From Solibacillus isronensis (GTDB taxonomy: Bacteria > Bacillota > Bacilli > Bacillales_A > Planococcaceae), in the NCBI RefSeq assembly GCF_900168685.1, contig NZ_FVZN01000010.1, positions 124,001 to 188,000 on the forward strand: a DNA stretch of 64,000 nucleotides. The letters are read 5' to 3'. The position numbers and the translations under genes were made by a program. The notes beneath the pieces were generated by a model. The model made no database searches. It saw only the letters and a program-made list of their open reading frames with translations, and was not told where the DNA came from. Of this stretch, positions 56,047-64,000 are shown piece by piece (the stretch's first letter is position 1; each line of letters starts with the position of its first letter).

Positions 56047-57295
56047 ATTTAAATGTTCTCCAACCAATATCTTTGCGGAAGAAGAAATTCGTCCATTCCT
56101 TTTTTGCAAGTTCAGCATATACTTTTTCCTGCGCTTCTTTTAACGTAGCTGCTTCTGACGCCACTAATAACACACGGCCACCGTTACCGACGAACTGGTC
56201 GCCCGCAAGCTTTGTCCCCGCATGGAATACCGGCAGTTCAATATCCGAAAGCTCGGGTAGAGCATTTCCTTTTTCCACATCACCCGGATAGCCTTCAGCC
56301 GCAACAACAACTCCTAGCATAGCCTCTTCTTTCCACTGTAAATCAAATAGCTGATCTTTCATTAAGCTCATCATAAATTCACCGAAGTCTGAAGCCATAC
56401 GTGGTAACACGACTTGAGTTTCCGGATCACCAAAACGTGCATTGAACTCAATTACTTTCGGGCCTTTCGCAGTTAAAATTAAGCCTGCATACAGAATACC
56501 AGTGAATGATACCCCTTCTGCATCCATTGCTTTTACAGTTGGCTCTACGATTGTGTCATAAGCAACTTTTACAATATCCTCAGAAATTTGCGGTACTGGT
56601 GAATAAGCACCCATTCCGCCTGTATTTGGTCCTTTATCGCCATCATATGCACGTTTATGGTCTTGAGCAATGACCATTGGGTAAATTTGCCCTTTATGTA
56701 CGAAACTCATGAAGCTAAATTCTTCGCCCTCGAGGAACTCTTCCACAACAACACGGGAAGAAGAATCACCGAAACGCTGGTTACCGATCATATCTTCCAC
56801 AGCTTCAATTGCTTCTTGTTCTGTCATCGCTACAATAACACCTTTTCCGGCAGCTAACCCGTCCGCTTTAATTACAATCGGGGCACCTTGCGCTTTAATA
56901 TAATCAACCGCTTTATCCGCTTCTGTAAATGTTTCATGCGCTGCCGTCGGAATATTATATTTGTTCATTATCTCTTTTGCATAAGACTTCGAACCTTCGA
57001 TTTTAGCCGCCGCTTTTGTTGGACCGAAAATAACCAAGCCCTGCTCATTGAAGTAGTCAACGATTCCTTCTGCTAATGGCTGCTCCGGACCTACAAATGT
57101 TAAAGCTACCTCATTTTCTTTTACAAACTGTGCAAGTGCTGCGAAATCTAGTGCATCGATTGCAACAATTTGTGCATCCTGCTTCATTCCGTCATTTCCT
57201 GGTGCTACGAATACCTTTTGTACAGATGGTGCATTGTTGAATTGCTTCGCGATCGCATGCTCACGACCACCACTACCGATTACAAGAATGTTCAT
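56045..57295 (-). CDS. purD: Phosphoribosylamine-glycine ligase
   Basis: This 416-residue ATP-grasp enzyme makes GAR in step two of purine synthesis. It begins NILVIGSGGREHAIAKQF and has the PurD/ATP-grasp regions KSYAKEIMNKYNIPTA, VIKADGLAAGKGVIVA, EEFLEGEEFSFMSFV, GPNTGGMGAYSPVPQI and EFNARFGDPETQVVLPR. ATG 57295 follows GGGGAAG; a longer frame would read into the terminator. It is the final gene of the purine run but is separated from purH by 371 bases with an intrinsic terminator and five stem-loops, so its expression may differ from that of purL-purH. Confidence 0.96.
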   Translation of the reverse strand: MNILVIGSGGREHAIAKQFNNAPSVQKVFVAPGNDGMKQDAQIVAIDALDFAALAQFVKENEVALTFVGPEQPLAEGIVDYFNEQGLVIFGPTKAAAKIEGSKSYAKEIMNKYNIPTAAHETFTEADKAVDYIKAQGAPIVIKADGLAAGKGVIVAMTEQEAIEAVEDMIGNQRFGDSSSRVVVEEFLEGEEFSFMSFVHKGQIYPMVIAQDHKRAYDGDKGPNTGGMGAYSPVPQISEDIVKVAYDTIVEPTVKAMDAEGVSFTGILYAGLILTAKGPKVIEFNARFGDPETQVVLPRMASDFGEFMMSLMKDQLFDLQWKEEAMLGVVVAAEGYPGDVEKGNALPELSDIELPVFHAGTKLAGDQFVGNGGRVLLVASEAATLKEAQEKVYAELAKKEWTNFFFRKDIGWRTFK

Positions 57296-57325
57296 ATTAG
57301 CTTCCCCTTTTATAGAAATTTGGAT

Positions 57326-57358
57326 AAAAAAAACGCCCGCCAAATTTTAGGCGAGCGT
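57326..57358 (-). terminator. Intrinsic terminator upstream of purD
   Basis: On the minus strand ACGCTCGCC pairs with GGCGGGCGT, with one G-U pair, and runs into eight T residues. It ends about 30 bases before the purD start, so it either ends a transcript coming from purH or acts as an attenuator for purD. Confidence 0.88.
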
Positions 57359-57378
57359 TTTTCATTAATGGTCGTTTA

Positions 57379-57609
57379 CACTGCGCTACCCGACCAAAAG
57401 TAGTGCTGTGCATCTTACAATCAATGATTATTTTATTATTAACAGTGCATCTCCCGGCCAAAGTCGATACAGTTGTTAATAAAATTTGGTTACGATGGGG
57501 ACCCGGCCAAGAATCGCCCAATCGTCTTATTTATCCCTCTCCCGGCCAGAAAGAAGAATAAATAAAGCATTTGCAAACGCTTCTGCTAACGTCCGGCCAG
57601 AACATTAGC
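57379..57609 (-). ncRNA. Array of five stem-loops with a shared UGGCCGGG apical loop
   Basis: On the minus strand, in order, the hairpins span 57609-57585, 57567-57526, 57525-57492, 57482-57434 and 57410-57379. Their loops read TCTGGCCGG, TTCTGGCCGGG, TTCTTGGCCGGG, CTTTGGCCGGG and TTTTGGTCGG. The stems have unrelated sequences. Stems 1 and 2 are fully paired on the minus strand only through G-U pairs (one and two), which would be A-C mismatches on the other strand. A TATAAT (57623-57628) lies just upstream without a clear -35. I do not recognise this as a known riboswitch or leader class. Confidence 0.7.
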
Positions 57610-57622
57610 GAAACTTTATTCT

Positions 57623-57628
57623 ATTATA
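57623..57628 (-). promoter_or_regulatory. Possible -10 element upstream of the stem-loop array
   Basis: TATAAT on the minus strand lies about 40 bases after the purH stop and 14 bases before the first stem-loop. No good -35 is seen at 16-18 bases, so an independent promoter is only possible. Confidence 0.3.
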
Positions 57629-57666
57629 ACGTAAATTTAATAATTTCTCTACTGCTAACTTATTAA

Positions 57667-59202
57667 TTAATGTTTAAAGTGACGAACCCCTGTAAACACC
57701 ATTGTAATACCGTATTTGTTCGCTGCATCAATTGATTCCTGGTCTCTAATCGAGCCGCCTGGTTGAATGATTGCTTTAATACCGGCTTTTGCCGCCGCTT
57801 CCACTGTGTCGCCCATAGGGAAGAATGCATCCGAAGCTAATGCCGCGCCCTGTGCTTTTTCTCCAGCTTGTTCAAAGGCAATTTTTGCTGCCCCTACACG
57901 GTTCATTTGACCAGCACCAACACCTAATGTCATTTGTTTATCCGTTACAACAATGGCATTGGATTTTACATGCTTCACAACTGCCCAGCCTAGTTTTAAT
58001 GCTTCCCACTCTTCTTCAGTCGGTTCACGGTCAGTCACAACTTGAATGTTTGCATCTGTAAATCCGAAACGGTCCGGCTCCTGTACAAGTAAACCACCTT
58101 CAACCGCTACAACATTGAATTGATCCTGTTTTTCTTGTGTGAAATCGATTGTTAACAGACGAATGTTTTTCTTTTGCGTTAAAATCTCTAATGCTTCTTC
58201 AGTAAAGCTTGGCGCAATGATGATTTCAAGGAAAATACCCGATAACTTTTCTGCAGTTGCTTTGTCCACTTCTTTATTTAATGCAATGATACCGCCGAAT
58301 ATCGATGTTGGATCTGCTTCATATGCTTTATTGAATGCTTCTTCGATTGTTTCACCAGTACCGACACCACATGGATTCATGTGCTTCACGGCAACCGCTG
58401 CAGGCATTTCAAATTCTTTTACGATTTGCAATGCTGCATTTGCATCTTGAATATTGTTGTACGATAATTCTTTACCGTGTAATTGGGTTGCATAGGCAAT
58501 TGAGAAATCTGAACCTAATCGTTTTGCATAGAACGCAGCTTTTTGGTGAGGGTTTTCACCATAGCGCAATGTTTGTTTCAGCTCATATGTTAACGTCAGG
58601 TTTTCCGGGAACTCTTCGCCAATTGCATTCGATAAATGATTGGAAATATACGAATCATATGCAGCTGTATGACGGAATACTTTCGCTGCTAAACGACGAC
58701 GTGTTGTCAATGTCGTTTTCCCTTCTGCCTTTAGCTCTTCCAATACGGCAGAATAGTCATTCGCATCAACAATTACCGTTACATAATCATGGTTTTTTGC
58801 TGCCGAACGTAGCATTGTCGGACCGCCGATATCGATGTTTTCAATTGCATCATCCCATGATACATCCGGTTTGGAAATTGTTTCGACGAACGGATACAGG
58901 TTGACACATACAATCTCGATCGGGCGGATGCCATGTTCATTCATTTGCGCAACATGGCTTGGCTCATCAAACTTACCTAAAAGACCGCCATGAATCATTG
59001 GATTTAATGTTTTCACACGGCCATCCAAAATTTCCGGGAAGTTTGTTACTTCATCCACTGCTGTTACCGGAACATTGTTTTGTTGTAATAAACTTTTTGT
59101 TCCTCCAGTAGAAAGTACTTCATAGCCAAGAGCTACTAATTCTTTTGCAAATTCTAAAATACCATTTTTATCTGAAACACTAATAAGTGCACGTTTCGTC
59201 AC
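57667..59202 (-). CDS. purH: Bifunctional AICAR transformylase/IMP cyclohydrolase
   Basis: This 511-residue enzyme carries out the last two steps of IMP synthesis. The N-terminal IMP cyclohydrolase domain starts [19 protein letters not shown], with GGTKSLL. The C-terminal transformylase has the catalytic Lys-His in [13 protein letters not shown], and SNAIVV and the terminal [18 protein letters not shown]. The start is GTG 59202, with GGAGG eight bases before it; a longer frame would begin at a TTG overlapping that site. It lies 63 bases downstream of purN. Confidence 0.96.
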   Translation of the reverse strand: MTKRALISVSDKNGILEFAKELVALGYEVLSTGGTKSLLQQNNVPVTAVDEVTNFPEILDGRVKTLNPMIHGGLLGKFDEPSHVAQMNEHGIRPIEIVCVNLYPFVETISKPDVSWDDAIENIDIGGPTMLRSAAKNHDYVTVIVDANDYSAVLEELKAEGKTTLTTRRRLAAKVFRHTAAYDSYISNHLSNAIGEEFPENLTLTYELKQTLRYGENPHQKAAFYAKRLGSDFSIAYATQLHGKELSYNNIQDANAALQIVKEFEMPAAVAVKHMNPCGVGTGETIEEAFNKAYEADPTSIFGGIIALNKEVDKATAEKLSGIFLEIIIAPSFTEEALEILTQKKNIRLLTIDFTQEKQDQFNVVAVEGGLLVQEPDRFGFTDANIQVVTDREPTEEEWEALKLGWAVVKHVKSNAIVVTDKQMTLGVGAGQMNRVGAAKIAFEQAGEKAQGAALASDAFFPMGDTVEAAAKAGIKAIIQPGGSIRDQESIDAANKYGITMVFTGVRHFKH

Positions 59203-59265
59203 GATTAGGTCCTCCAATTCATTTTATCGGTGAGCAATGCCCTCACAGGAGCGGCTCATGCGAAT

Positions 59266-59838
59266 TTACTTTTTTACATTAAATAATTGCTGTAATGTTT
59301 TCGTGTATAGCGCATGTTCTAATTTATGTATACGCTCTTCTGTCGCTTCACGGTTACCATCGACAACGTCAACTGCTCCTTGCGAGATAATCTTTCCCGT
59401 ATCCATTCCCGCATCTACATAGTGTACCGTTACACCCGTAACTTTTACGCCGTGAGTCATCGCCTGACCAATGGCGTCTTTCCCGGGAAATGATGGCAGC
59501 AGCGACGGATGAATATTGATAATTCGATGCTCATAAGCTGATAATAGCGTTTCCCCTACAAGGCGCATATAACCTGCTAATATGATCCATTCAATCTCTC
59601 GTTCTTGTAACAGTTCCACAAGTTTTGCTTCGTAAGCTGCCTTGTCGGCAAAAGTTTTCGGTGCAAGCTCCATAACAGGTATACCGAAATTCTGTGCGCG
59701 TGTCACAACATAAGCACCCGGCTTATCCGTAATTACAAGCTCGATCGTCGCGTTAAGCTCACCGCGACTAATCGCTTCTTGAATTGCCTGGAAATTACTA
59801 CCGCTCCCAGAAGCGAATACGGCAATTTTCGTACCCAT
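59266..59838 (-). CDS. purN: Phosphoribosylglycinamide formyltransferase
   Basis: This 190-residue enzyme uses 10-formyltetrahydrofolate to formylate GAR. It starts KIAVFASGSGSNFQAI. The catalytic Asn-His-Asp set lies in RIINIHPSLLPSFPGKDA and in VTVHYVDAGMDTGKII. It overlaps the purM end by one base, so the two are translationally coupled. Confidence 0.96.
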   Translation of the reverse strand: MGTKIAVFASGSGSNFQAIQEAISRGELNATIELVITDKPGAYVVTRAQNFGIPVMELAPKTFADKAAYEAKLVELLQEREIEWIILAGYMRLVGETLLSAYEHRIINIHPSLLPSFPGKDAIGQAMTHGVKVTGVTVHYVDAGMDTGKIISQGAVDVVDGNREATEERIHKLEHALYTKTLQQLFNVKK

Positions 59839-60893
59839 TACACTAAGCTCCCGTCATGTTCGCCGTTGAAAATAACACCTTCACCGTTCACAACGCGACC
59901 GATTGTGTAAGCTTTTTCACCTTCAGCTTCTACCGCAGCGATCACTTTATCTGCTTCACTCGCTGGAACTGCAATAACAAAGCCGATTCCCATGTTGAAT
60001 ACGTTATATAAATCTTTGTCCGCCAATGCACCTTTTTCTTTTAAAAACTCAAAAATGCGCAGCACTGGCCAAGATCCTAAATCGATTTCAGTTGCCAAAC
60101 CTTGTGGCATCATACGTGGCAGGTTTTCATAGAAGCCCCCGCCTGTTACGTGTGCACAACCGTGTACATCAGCAGCTTTAAGTGCTGCTAAAACAGGCTT
60201 TGCATAAAGCTTTGTAGGTACAAGAAGCGCTTCGCCGATTGGGCCAAGGTCTTCATAGCCTTCTACTACTGCATCAACTGCGATTTCATTGTCTGCAAAT
60301 ACAATTTTACGTACTAATGAATAGCCGTTTGAATGTACACCGCTGGAAGCAAGACCGATTAGAACATCGCCTTCCACAATTTTTTCACCTGTAATGATGT
60401 CCGATTTTTCACATGCACCTACAGCAAAACCAGCTAAATCGTACTCGTCTTCTTCGTAAAGACCCGGCATTTCAGCTGTTTCTCCGCCGATTAATGCTGC
60501 ACCGGACTGTACACAACCGTCCGCAACACCTTTTACGATTTGCTCAATTTTTGCCGGCTCAGCTTTTCCTACTGCAACATAGTCAAGGAAGTAAAGCGGT
60601 TCAGCACCTTGTGCAACAATATCATTTACACACATTGCAACACAGTCCACACCGATTGTATCGTGTTTATCAACCATAAATGCAAGCTTCAACTTTGTCC
60701 CAACACCGTCCGTACCTGAAATAAGAACTGGTTCCTTTAAGTTCAGTGCAGACAAATCAAACATGCCTCCAAAGCCACCAAACGTTCCCATCACACCTAA
60801 ACGGTTCGTACGCTCTACATGTGATTTCATACGTTTTACTGCTTCATAACCTGCCTCAATATTTACGCCTGCCTGTTCATATGCTTTTGACAT
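59838..60893 (-). CDS. purM: Phosphoribosylformylglycinamidine cyclo-ligase
   Basis: This 351-residue AIR synthetase closes the imidazole ring. Typical elements are [44 protein letters not shown] and [15 protein letters not shown]. The ribosome-binding site (AAGGAGGAG) lies about 12 bases before the ATG, slightly far. It is located 24 bases after purF. Confidence 0.96.
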   Translation of the reverse strand: MSKAYEQAGVNIEAGYEAVKRMKSHVERTNRLGVMGTFGGFGGMFDLSALNLKEPVLISGTDGVGTKLKLAFMVDKHDTIGVDCVAMCVNDIVAQGAEPLYFLDYVAVGKAEPAKIEQIVKGVADGCVQSGAALIGGETAEMPGLYEEDEYDLAGFAVGACEKSDIITGEKIVEGDVLIGLASSGVHSNGYSLVRKIVFADNEIAVDAVVEGYEDLGPIGEALLVPTKLYAKPVLAALKAADVHGCAHVTGGGFYENLPRMMPQGLATEIDLGSWPVLRIFEFLKEKGALADKDLYNVFNMGIGFVIAVPASEADKVIAAVEAEGEKAYTIGRVVNGEGVIFNGEHDGSLV

Positions 60894-60917
60894 AATGTAC
60901 TTGCTCCTCCTTAATTT

Positions 60918-62336
60918 CTAACAGTCTTTTTCATGTGGTAAAACTGTGTCCGGGAAAATCTCTGTCGGGTATTTACCTGTAAAGCATGCAACACAAAGCC
61001 CTCCATTTTCATCTTCAAACGGGCGGTTCGTTGCACGGACCATACCTTCCAACGATAAAAATGTTAGTGTGTCAGCTTCAATTGCTACTCGTATATCTTC
61101 CACACTGTGGCTTGATGCAATCAGCTCTTCATGTGTCGATGTATCGATTCCGTAATAACAAGGATCTGTCATTGGCGGTGAAGAAATTACAACATGCACT
61201 TCTGCTGCCCCAGCTTCCTTCAGCATGCGCACAATGCGTCTCGATGTTGTACCACGTACGATTGAATCATCTACCATGACAACACGTTTTCCTTTTACGA
61301 CTTGTACGACAGGTGAAAGCTTCATTTTTACACCGCGTTCGCGAAGTTCCTGTGTCGGCTGGATAAAAGTACGCCCAACATAGCGGTTTTTAATTAAACC
61401 AAGCTCGTATGGAATACCGCTCGCTTCGGAAAATCCGATCGCTGCAGAAATAGATGAGTCTGGAACTCCTGTAACAACATCCGCTTCAATATGGGCACAT
61501 TCTTTTGCGAGTTCTTTACCCATACGTTTACGTGCCATATGGATATTCACTTCATCAATATTTGAATCAGGACGTGCAAGGTATACATATTCCATCGCAC
61601 ACATTGTCCGTTTATCCTTTTCAACATAGCTGTCGACTTCAAGACCATTGTTTGAAATGATCAATAACTCACCAGGCTCCACTTCACGTACGTATTCCGC
61701 ACCGATTAAATCAAATGCACATGTTTCAGATGCAACTACATAAGAATCACCCAGCTTTCCAAGTGAAAGCGGACGTAAGCCGTTTCGGTCACGGGCTACA
61801 ATCATTTGGTCATTCGTCAATAAAATAATCGAGAATGCGCCTTTTAATAACGACAATGCTTCTTTCACTTTTGAACGAAATGGTGAGTGTTTAGATTTCT
61901 TAATGAGATGGATAACAACCTCTGTATCGGAAGTCGAGTTGAAAATGCTGCCAGAGCGCTCTAAAAACTGTTTTAAATGTGTCGCATTCACTAAGTTCCC
62001 ATTATGGGCAATTGCCAGTGAGCCAGTTGAAGAACGGAATAATAACGGCTGAACATTTTCCAGTCCTTTGCCGCCTGCTGTTGCATATCGTACATGCGCA
62101 ATTGCCGCATGCCCTACTACTTTACGTAATTTATCTTCATTGAACACGTCATTTACTAGACCTTCCCCGCGTACAGCCTGAAGCTGATTACCGTCAGTTG
62201 TGACGATACCAGCTCCTTCCTGTCCACGATGCTGCAATGCGTGTAAACCGTAATAACTTAAGTGCGCTGCATCTTGATTGCCCCAAATGCCAAATACGCC
62301 ACATTCCTCATTTAAGCCTCTGATTTCAGCAAGCAT
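60918..62336 (-). CDS. purF: Amidophosphoribosyltransferase
   Basis: This 472-residue enzyme makes the first committed step from PRPP. An 11-residue propeptide precedes Cys12 ([11 protein letters not shown]), the N-terminal nucleophile of the glutaminase domain once processed. The PRPP loop is [18 protein letters not shown]. Cysteines in the phosphoribosyl half, including [10 protein letters not shown] near the end and one in [13 protein letters not shown], match the ligands of the B. subtilis-type [4Fe-4S] cluster. Its start overlaps the purL end by 25 bases, as in the classical operon. Confidence 0.97.
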   Translation of the reverse strand: MLAEIRGLNEECGVFGIWGNQDAAHLSYYGLHALQHRGQEGAGIVTTDGNQLQAVRGEGLVNDVFNEDKLRKVVGHAAIAHVRYATAGGKGLENVQPLLFRSSTGSLAIAHNGNLVNATHLKQFLERSGSIFNSTSDTEVVIHLIKKSKHSPFRSKVKEALSLLKGAFSIILLTNDQMIVARDRNGLRPLSLGKLGDSYVVASETCAFDLIGAEYVREVEPGELLIISNNGLEVDSYVEKDKRTMCAMEYVYLARPDSNIDEVNIHMARKRMGKELAKECAHIEADVVTGVPDSSISAAIGFSEASGIPYELGLIKNRYVGRTFIQPTQELRERGVKMKLSPVVQVVKGKRVVMVDDSIVRGTTSRRIVRMLKEAGAAEVHVVISSPPMTDPCYYGIDTSTHEELIASSHSVEDIRVAIEADTLTFLSLEGMVRATNRPFEDENGGLCVACFTGKYPTEIFPDTVLPHEKDC

Positions 62337-64000
62337 GGAATTGCTCCTTTCCAGGCAGAACGGAATTCCTCCACAGTACCCTCAACAAGTACATCAGTTT
62401 CGCCGCTAATTTTAATGTTTGCGTCGTCTGTTACTGTACCAATTTTTTGTGCGTCTTTTACGATTGTTTCAAAGCCTTCTGCATGTTCAGCTTTCACTGT
62501 TAATACAAAGCGTGATTGTGATTCTGCGAATAGAGCCGTTGTTGCAGAGCCTGTTAATGCTACGTCTAAACCTAAACCTTTTGCAGCGAAAGTTTTCTCC
62601 GCTAATGCAACCGCAACTCCGCCTTCAGAAACATCATGCGCTGACTGAACAAGTCCTGCTTGAATTGCTTCCAAAATAGATTGTTGACGTGCCGCTTCTA
62701 CTGTTAAGTCGATTGAAGGTGCTTTACCTGAAATGCCGCCTTCCACTAACTTTTGTAATTCAGAACCACCGAATTCTGTTTTTGTGTCACCTACTACGTA
62801 CACAACGTCACCGGCAGCTTTAACTTCCTGTGTTGTAACATGCGCTAAATCTTTTACTAATCCCACCATACCGATTGTTGGTGTTGGATAAACCGCTTCA
62901 CCTGAACGCTCGTTGTACATTGATACGTTACCGCCAATTACTGGTGCATCTAATGCTAAACAAGCTTCCGCAATACCGTCAGCCGATTTTTGGATTTGCC
63001 AGAAGATTTCTGGTTTTTCCGGGTTACCGAAGTTAAGGCAGTCTGTAATTGCAAGTGGTTGTCCACCAGAACATACGATGTTACGAGCTGCTTCAGCAAC
63101 AGCAATTTTCCCGCCAGTTGTCGGATCAAGGTAAATATAGCGAGCATTACAGTCTGTCGTCATCGCCAACCCTTTATTTGTACCACGTACACGTAATACT
63201 GCTGCGTCCGAACCTGGTGCTACAACTGTATTTGTACGAACTTGATAGTCATATTGATCGTAAACCCACTCTTTTGAAGCGATTGTTGGTGCTTTTAAAA
63301 GTGCTGTTAACGTTTCTTTATAATCTGTTACGTTTGGTTCTGCATTTTCCATTGCCTGATATTCTGCAAAGTAAGCTGGTTCTGTATCCGGCATATTGTA
63401 AACCGGTGCGTCTTCAGCCAGTGCATCTGCAGGAACTTCTGCTACAACTTCACCTTTGTGCAGTAAACGAAGCATTTTATCTTCTGTTACTTTTCCTACA
63501 GCTACAGCATCAAGTTCATATTTATCGAAAATCGCTTTAATTTCATCTTCACGACCTGCTTTTACAACGATCAGCATACGCTCCTGAGATTCTGATAACA
63601 TCATTTCGTAAGCTGACATGTTTGTTTCACGTTGAGGAACTAAGTCCAAGTTCATCTCTACACCAGTACCGGCTTTAGAAGCCATTTCCGCTGAAGATGA
63701 AGTAAGACCTGCTGCACCCATATCTTGAATACCAACTAATGCATCTGATTTTACAACTTCCAGACAAGCTTCAAGAAGTAATTTTTCCATGAATGGGTCC
63801 CCAACTTGTACTGCCGAGCGACTTTCTTCAGTATCTTCTGTCAATTCTTCAGATGAGAATGTTGCACCGTGAATACCGTCACGACCTGTTTTCGCACCAA
63901 CGTACATTACAGTATTTCCTACACCTGCAGCAACACCTTTTTGGATATCCTTATGATCGATTAATCCGACACACATTGCATTTACAAGCGGATTACCTTC
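62312..64000 (-). CDS. purL: Phosphoribosylformylglycinamidine synthase subunit PurL (3' part)
   Basis: About 562 C-terminal residues of the FGAM synthase large subunit are present; the reading frame continues past the window edge, where it reads [15 protein letters not shown]. The small (about 740-residue) form that works with PurQ and PurS is implied by the operon type. Visible elements are [52 protein letters not shown]-like text and the C-terminal [12 protein letters not shown]. It overlaps purF by 25 bases. Confidence 0.96.
   Translation of the reverse strand, partial: EGNPLVNAMCVGLIDHKDIQKGVAAGVGNTVMYVGAKTGRDGIHGATFSSEELTEDTEESRSAVQVGDPFMEKLLLEACLEVVKSDALVGIQDMGAAGLTSSSAEMASKAGTGVEMNLDLVPQRETNMSAYEMMLSESQERMLIVVKAGREDEIKAIFDKYELDAVAVGKVTEDKMLRLLHKGEVVAEVPADALAEDAPVYNMPDTEPAYFAEYQAMENAEPNVTDYKETLTALLKAPTIASKEWVYDQYDYQVRTNTVVAPGSDAAVLRVRGTNKGLAMTTDCNARYIYLDPTTGGKIAVAEAARNIVCSGGQPLAITDCLNFGNPEKPEIFWQIQKSADGIAEACLALDAPVIGGNVSMYNERSGEAVYPTPTIGMVGLVKDLAHVTTQEVKAAGDVVYVVGDTKTEFGGSELQKLVEGGISGKAPSIDLTVEAARQQSILEAIQAGLVQSAHDVSEGGVAVALAEKTFAAKGLGLDVALTGSATTALFAESQSRFVLTVKAEHAEGFETIVKDAQKIGTVTDDANIKISGETDVLVEGTVEEFRSAWKGAIPCLLKSEA

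Noticed and set aside
57297-57521. A frame crossing the stem-loop array and terminator upstream of purD
   Set aside because: It reads through a strong terminator and structured RNA, and has no ribosome-binding site.
57326-57640. CRISPR array or PurR/ZTP riboswitch as explanation of the repeated CCGGCC motifs
   Set aside because: The repeat unit is only about 8-10 bases in hairpin loops with variable stems and spacing, there are no cas genes, and neither PurR boxes nor the ZTP consensus fits.

Overview
The window is AT-rich chromosomal DNA from a low-GC Gram-positive bacterium. Gene content and order point to the Bacillales, most likely Planococcaceae/Caryophanaceae of the Solibacillus-Lysinibacillus kind (inference from family knowledge; no search was possible). 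The right third carries, in reverse orientation, a block conserved in Bacillus: purL-purF-purM-purN-purH-purD, then yerA-yerB-yerC-pcrB-pcrA-ligA-camS-gatC-gatA-gatB. The left end carries dgkB and rlmD, which sit close to gatB in B. subtilis. Here about 35 kb of accessory metabolism separates gatB (ends 40875) from dgkB (starts 5832).

Layout. 1-4.5 kb: tail of a MarR-type regulator, a probably Fur-controlled FAD oxidoreductase, rlmD and a chemotaxis receptor. 4.5-4.9 kb: an array of TTAGAA motifs about every 21 bp. 4.9-6.6 kb: diacylglycerol kinase and a one-cysteine thioredoxin-like protein. 6.9-12.5 kb: a complete opp oligopeptide importer behind a near-perfect CodY box. 12.6-19.4 kb: a proline utilisation module (P5C dehydrogenase, degenerate NtrC-like regulator, proline dehydrogenase, PutP, PucR-like regulator) that shares an exact 20-bp operator-like element. 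19.5-20.6 kb: an MsmX-type ATPase. 20.6-36.7 kb: a sugar or glycoside uptake and redox cluster of unknown substrate. It has a lipoprotein and two permeases but no ATPase of its own, three Gfo/Idh oxidoreductases plus one Rossmann-less relative, a DapA-like lyase, an epimerase-like protein, an MDR dehydrogenase, a DUF4838-like protein, an FAD oxidoreductase, a GNAT, a ROK kinase and an internal regulator. 36.8-40.5 kb: a YesL-type membrane protein, an esterase, a GNAT and nagA. 40.6-40.8 kb: a GC-rich intergenic repeat. 40.9-50.6 kb: gatCAB, camS, ligA, pcrA and pcrB. 50.7-56 kb: yerC, yerB, yerA and three small or unknown genes on the other strand. 56-64 kb: purine operon genes; purL runs off the end.

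The least explained structure is the 371-base gap between purH and purD. On the purine-operon strand it can fold into five successive stem-loops whose apical loops all show (U)UGGCCGGG or a one-base variant, followed by a strong intrinsic terminator just before purD. Stem differences mostly appear as G-U pairs on that strand, so the structure looks maintained as RNA. It could be a multi-site attenuator or a small RNA, and I do not recognise it as a known class. The sugar cluster is the second main target, because its combination of redox enzymes with no recognisable classical glycosidase suggests an uncharacterised catabolic route.
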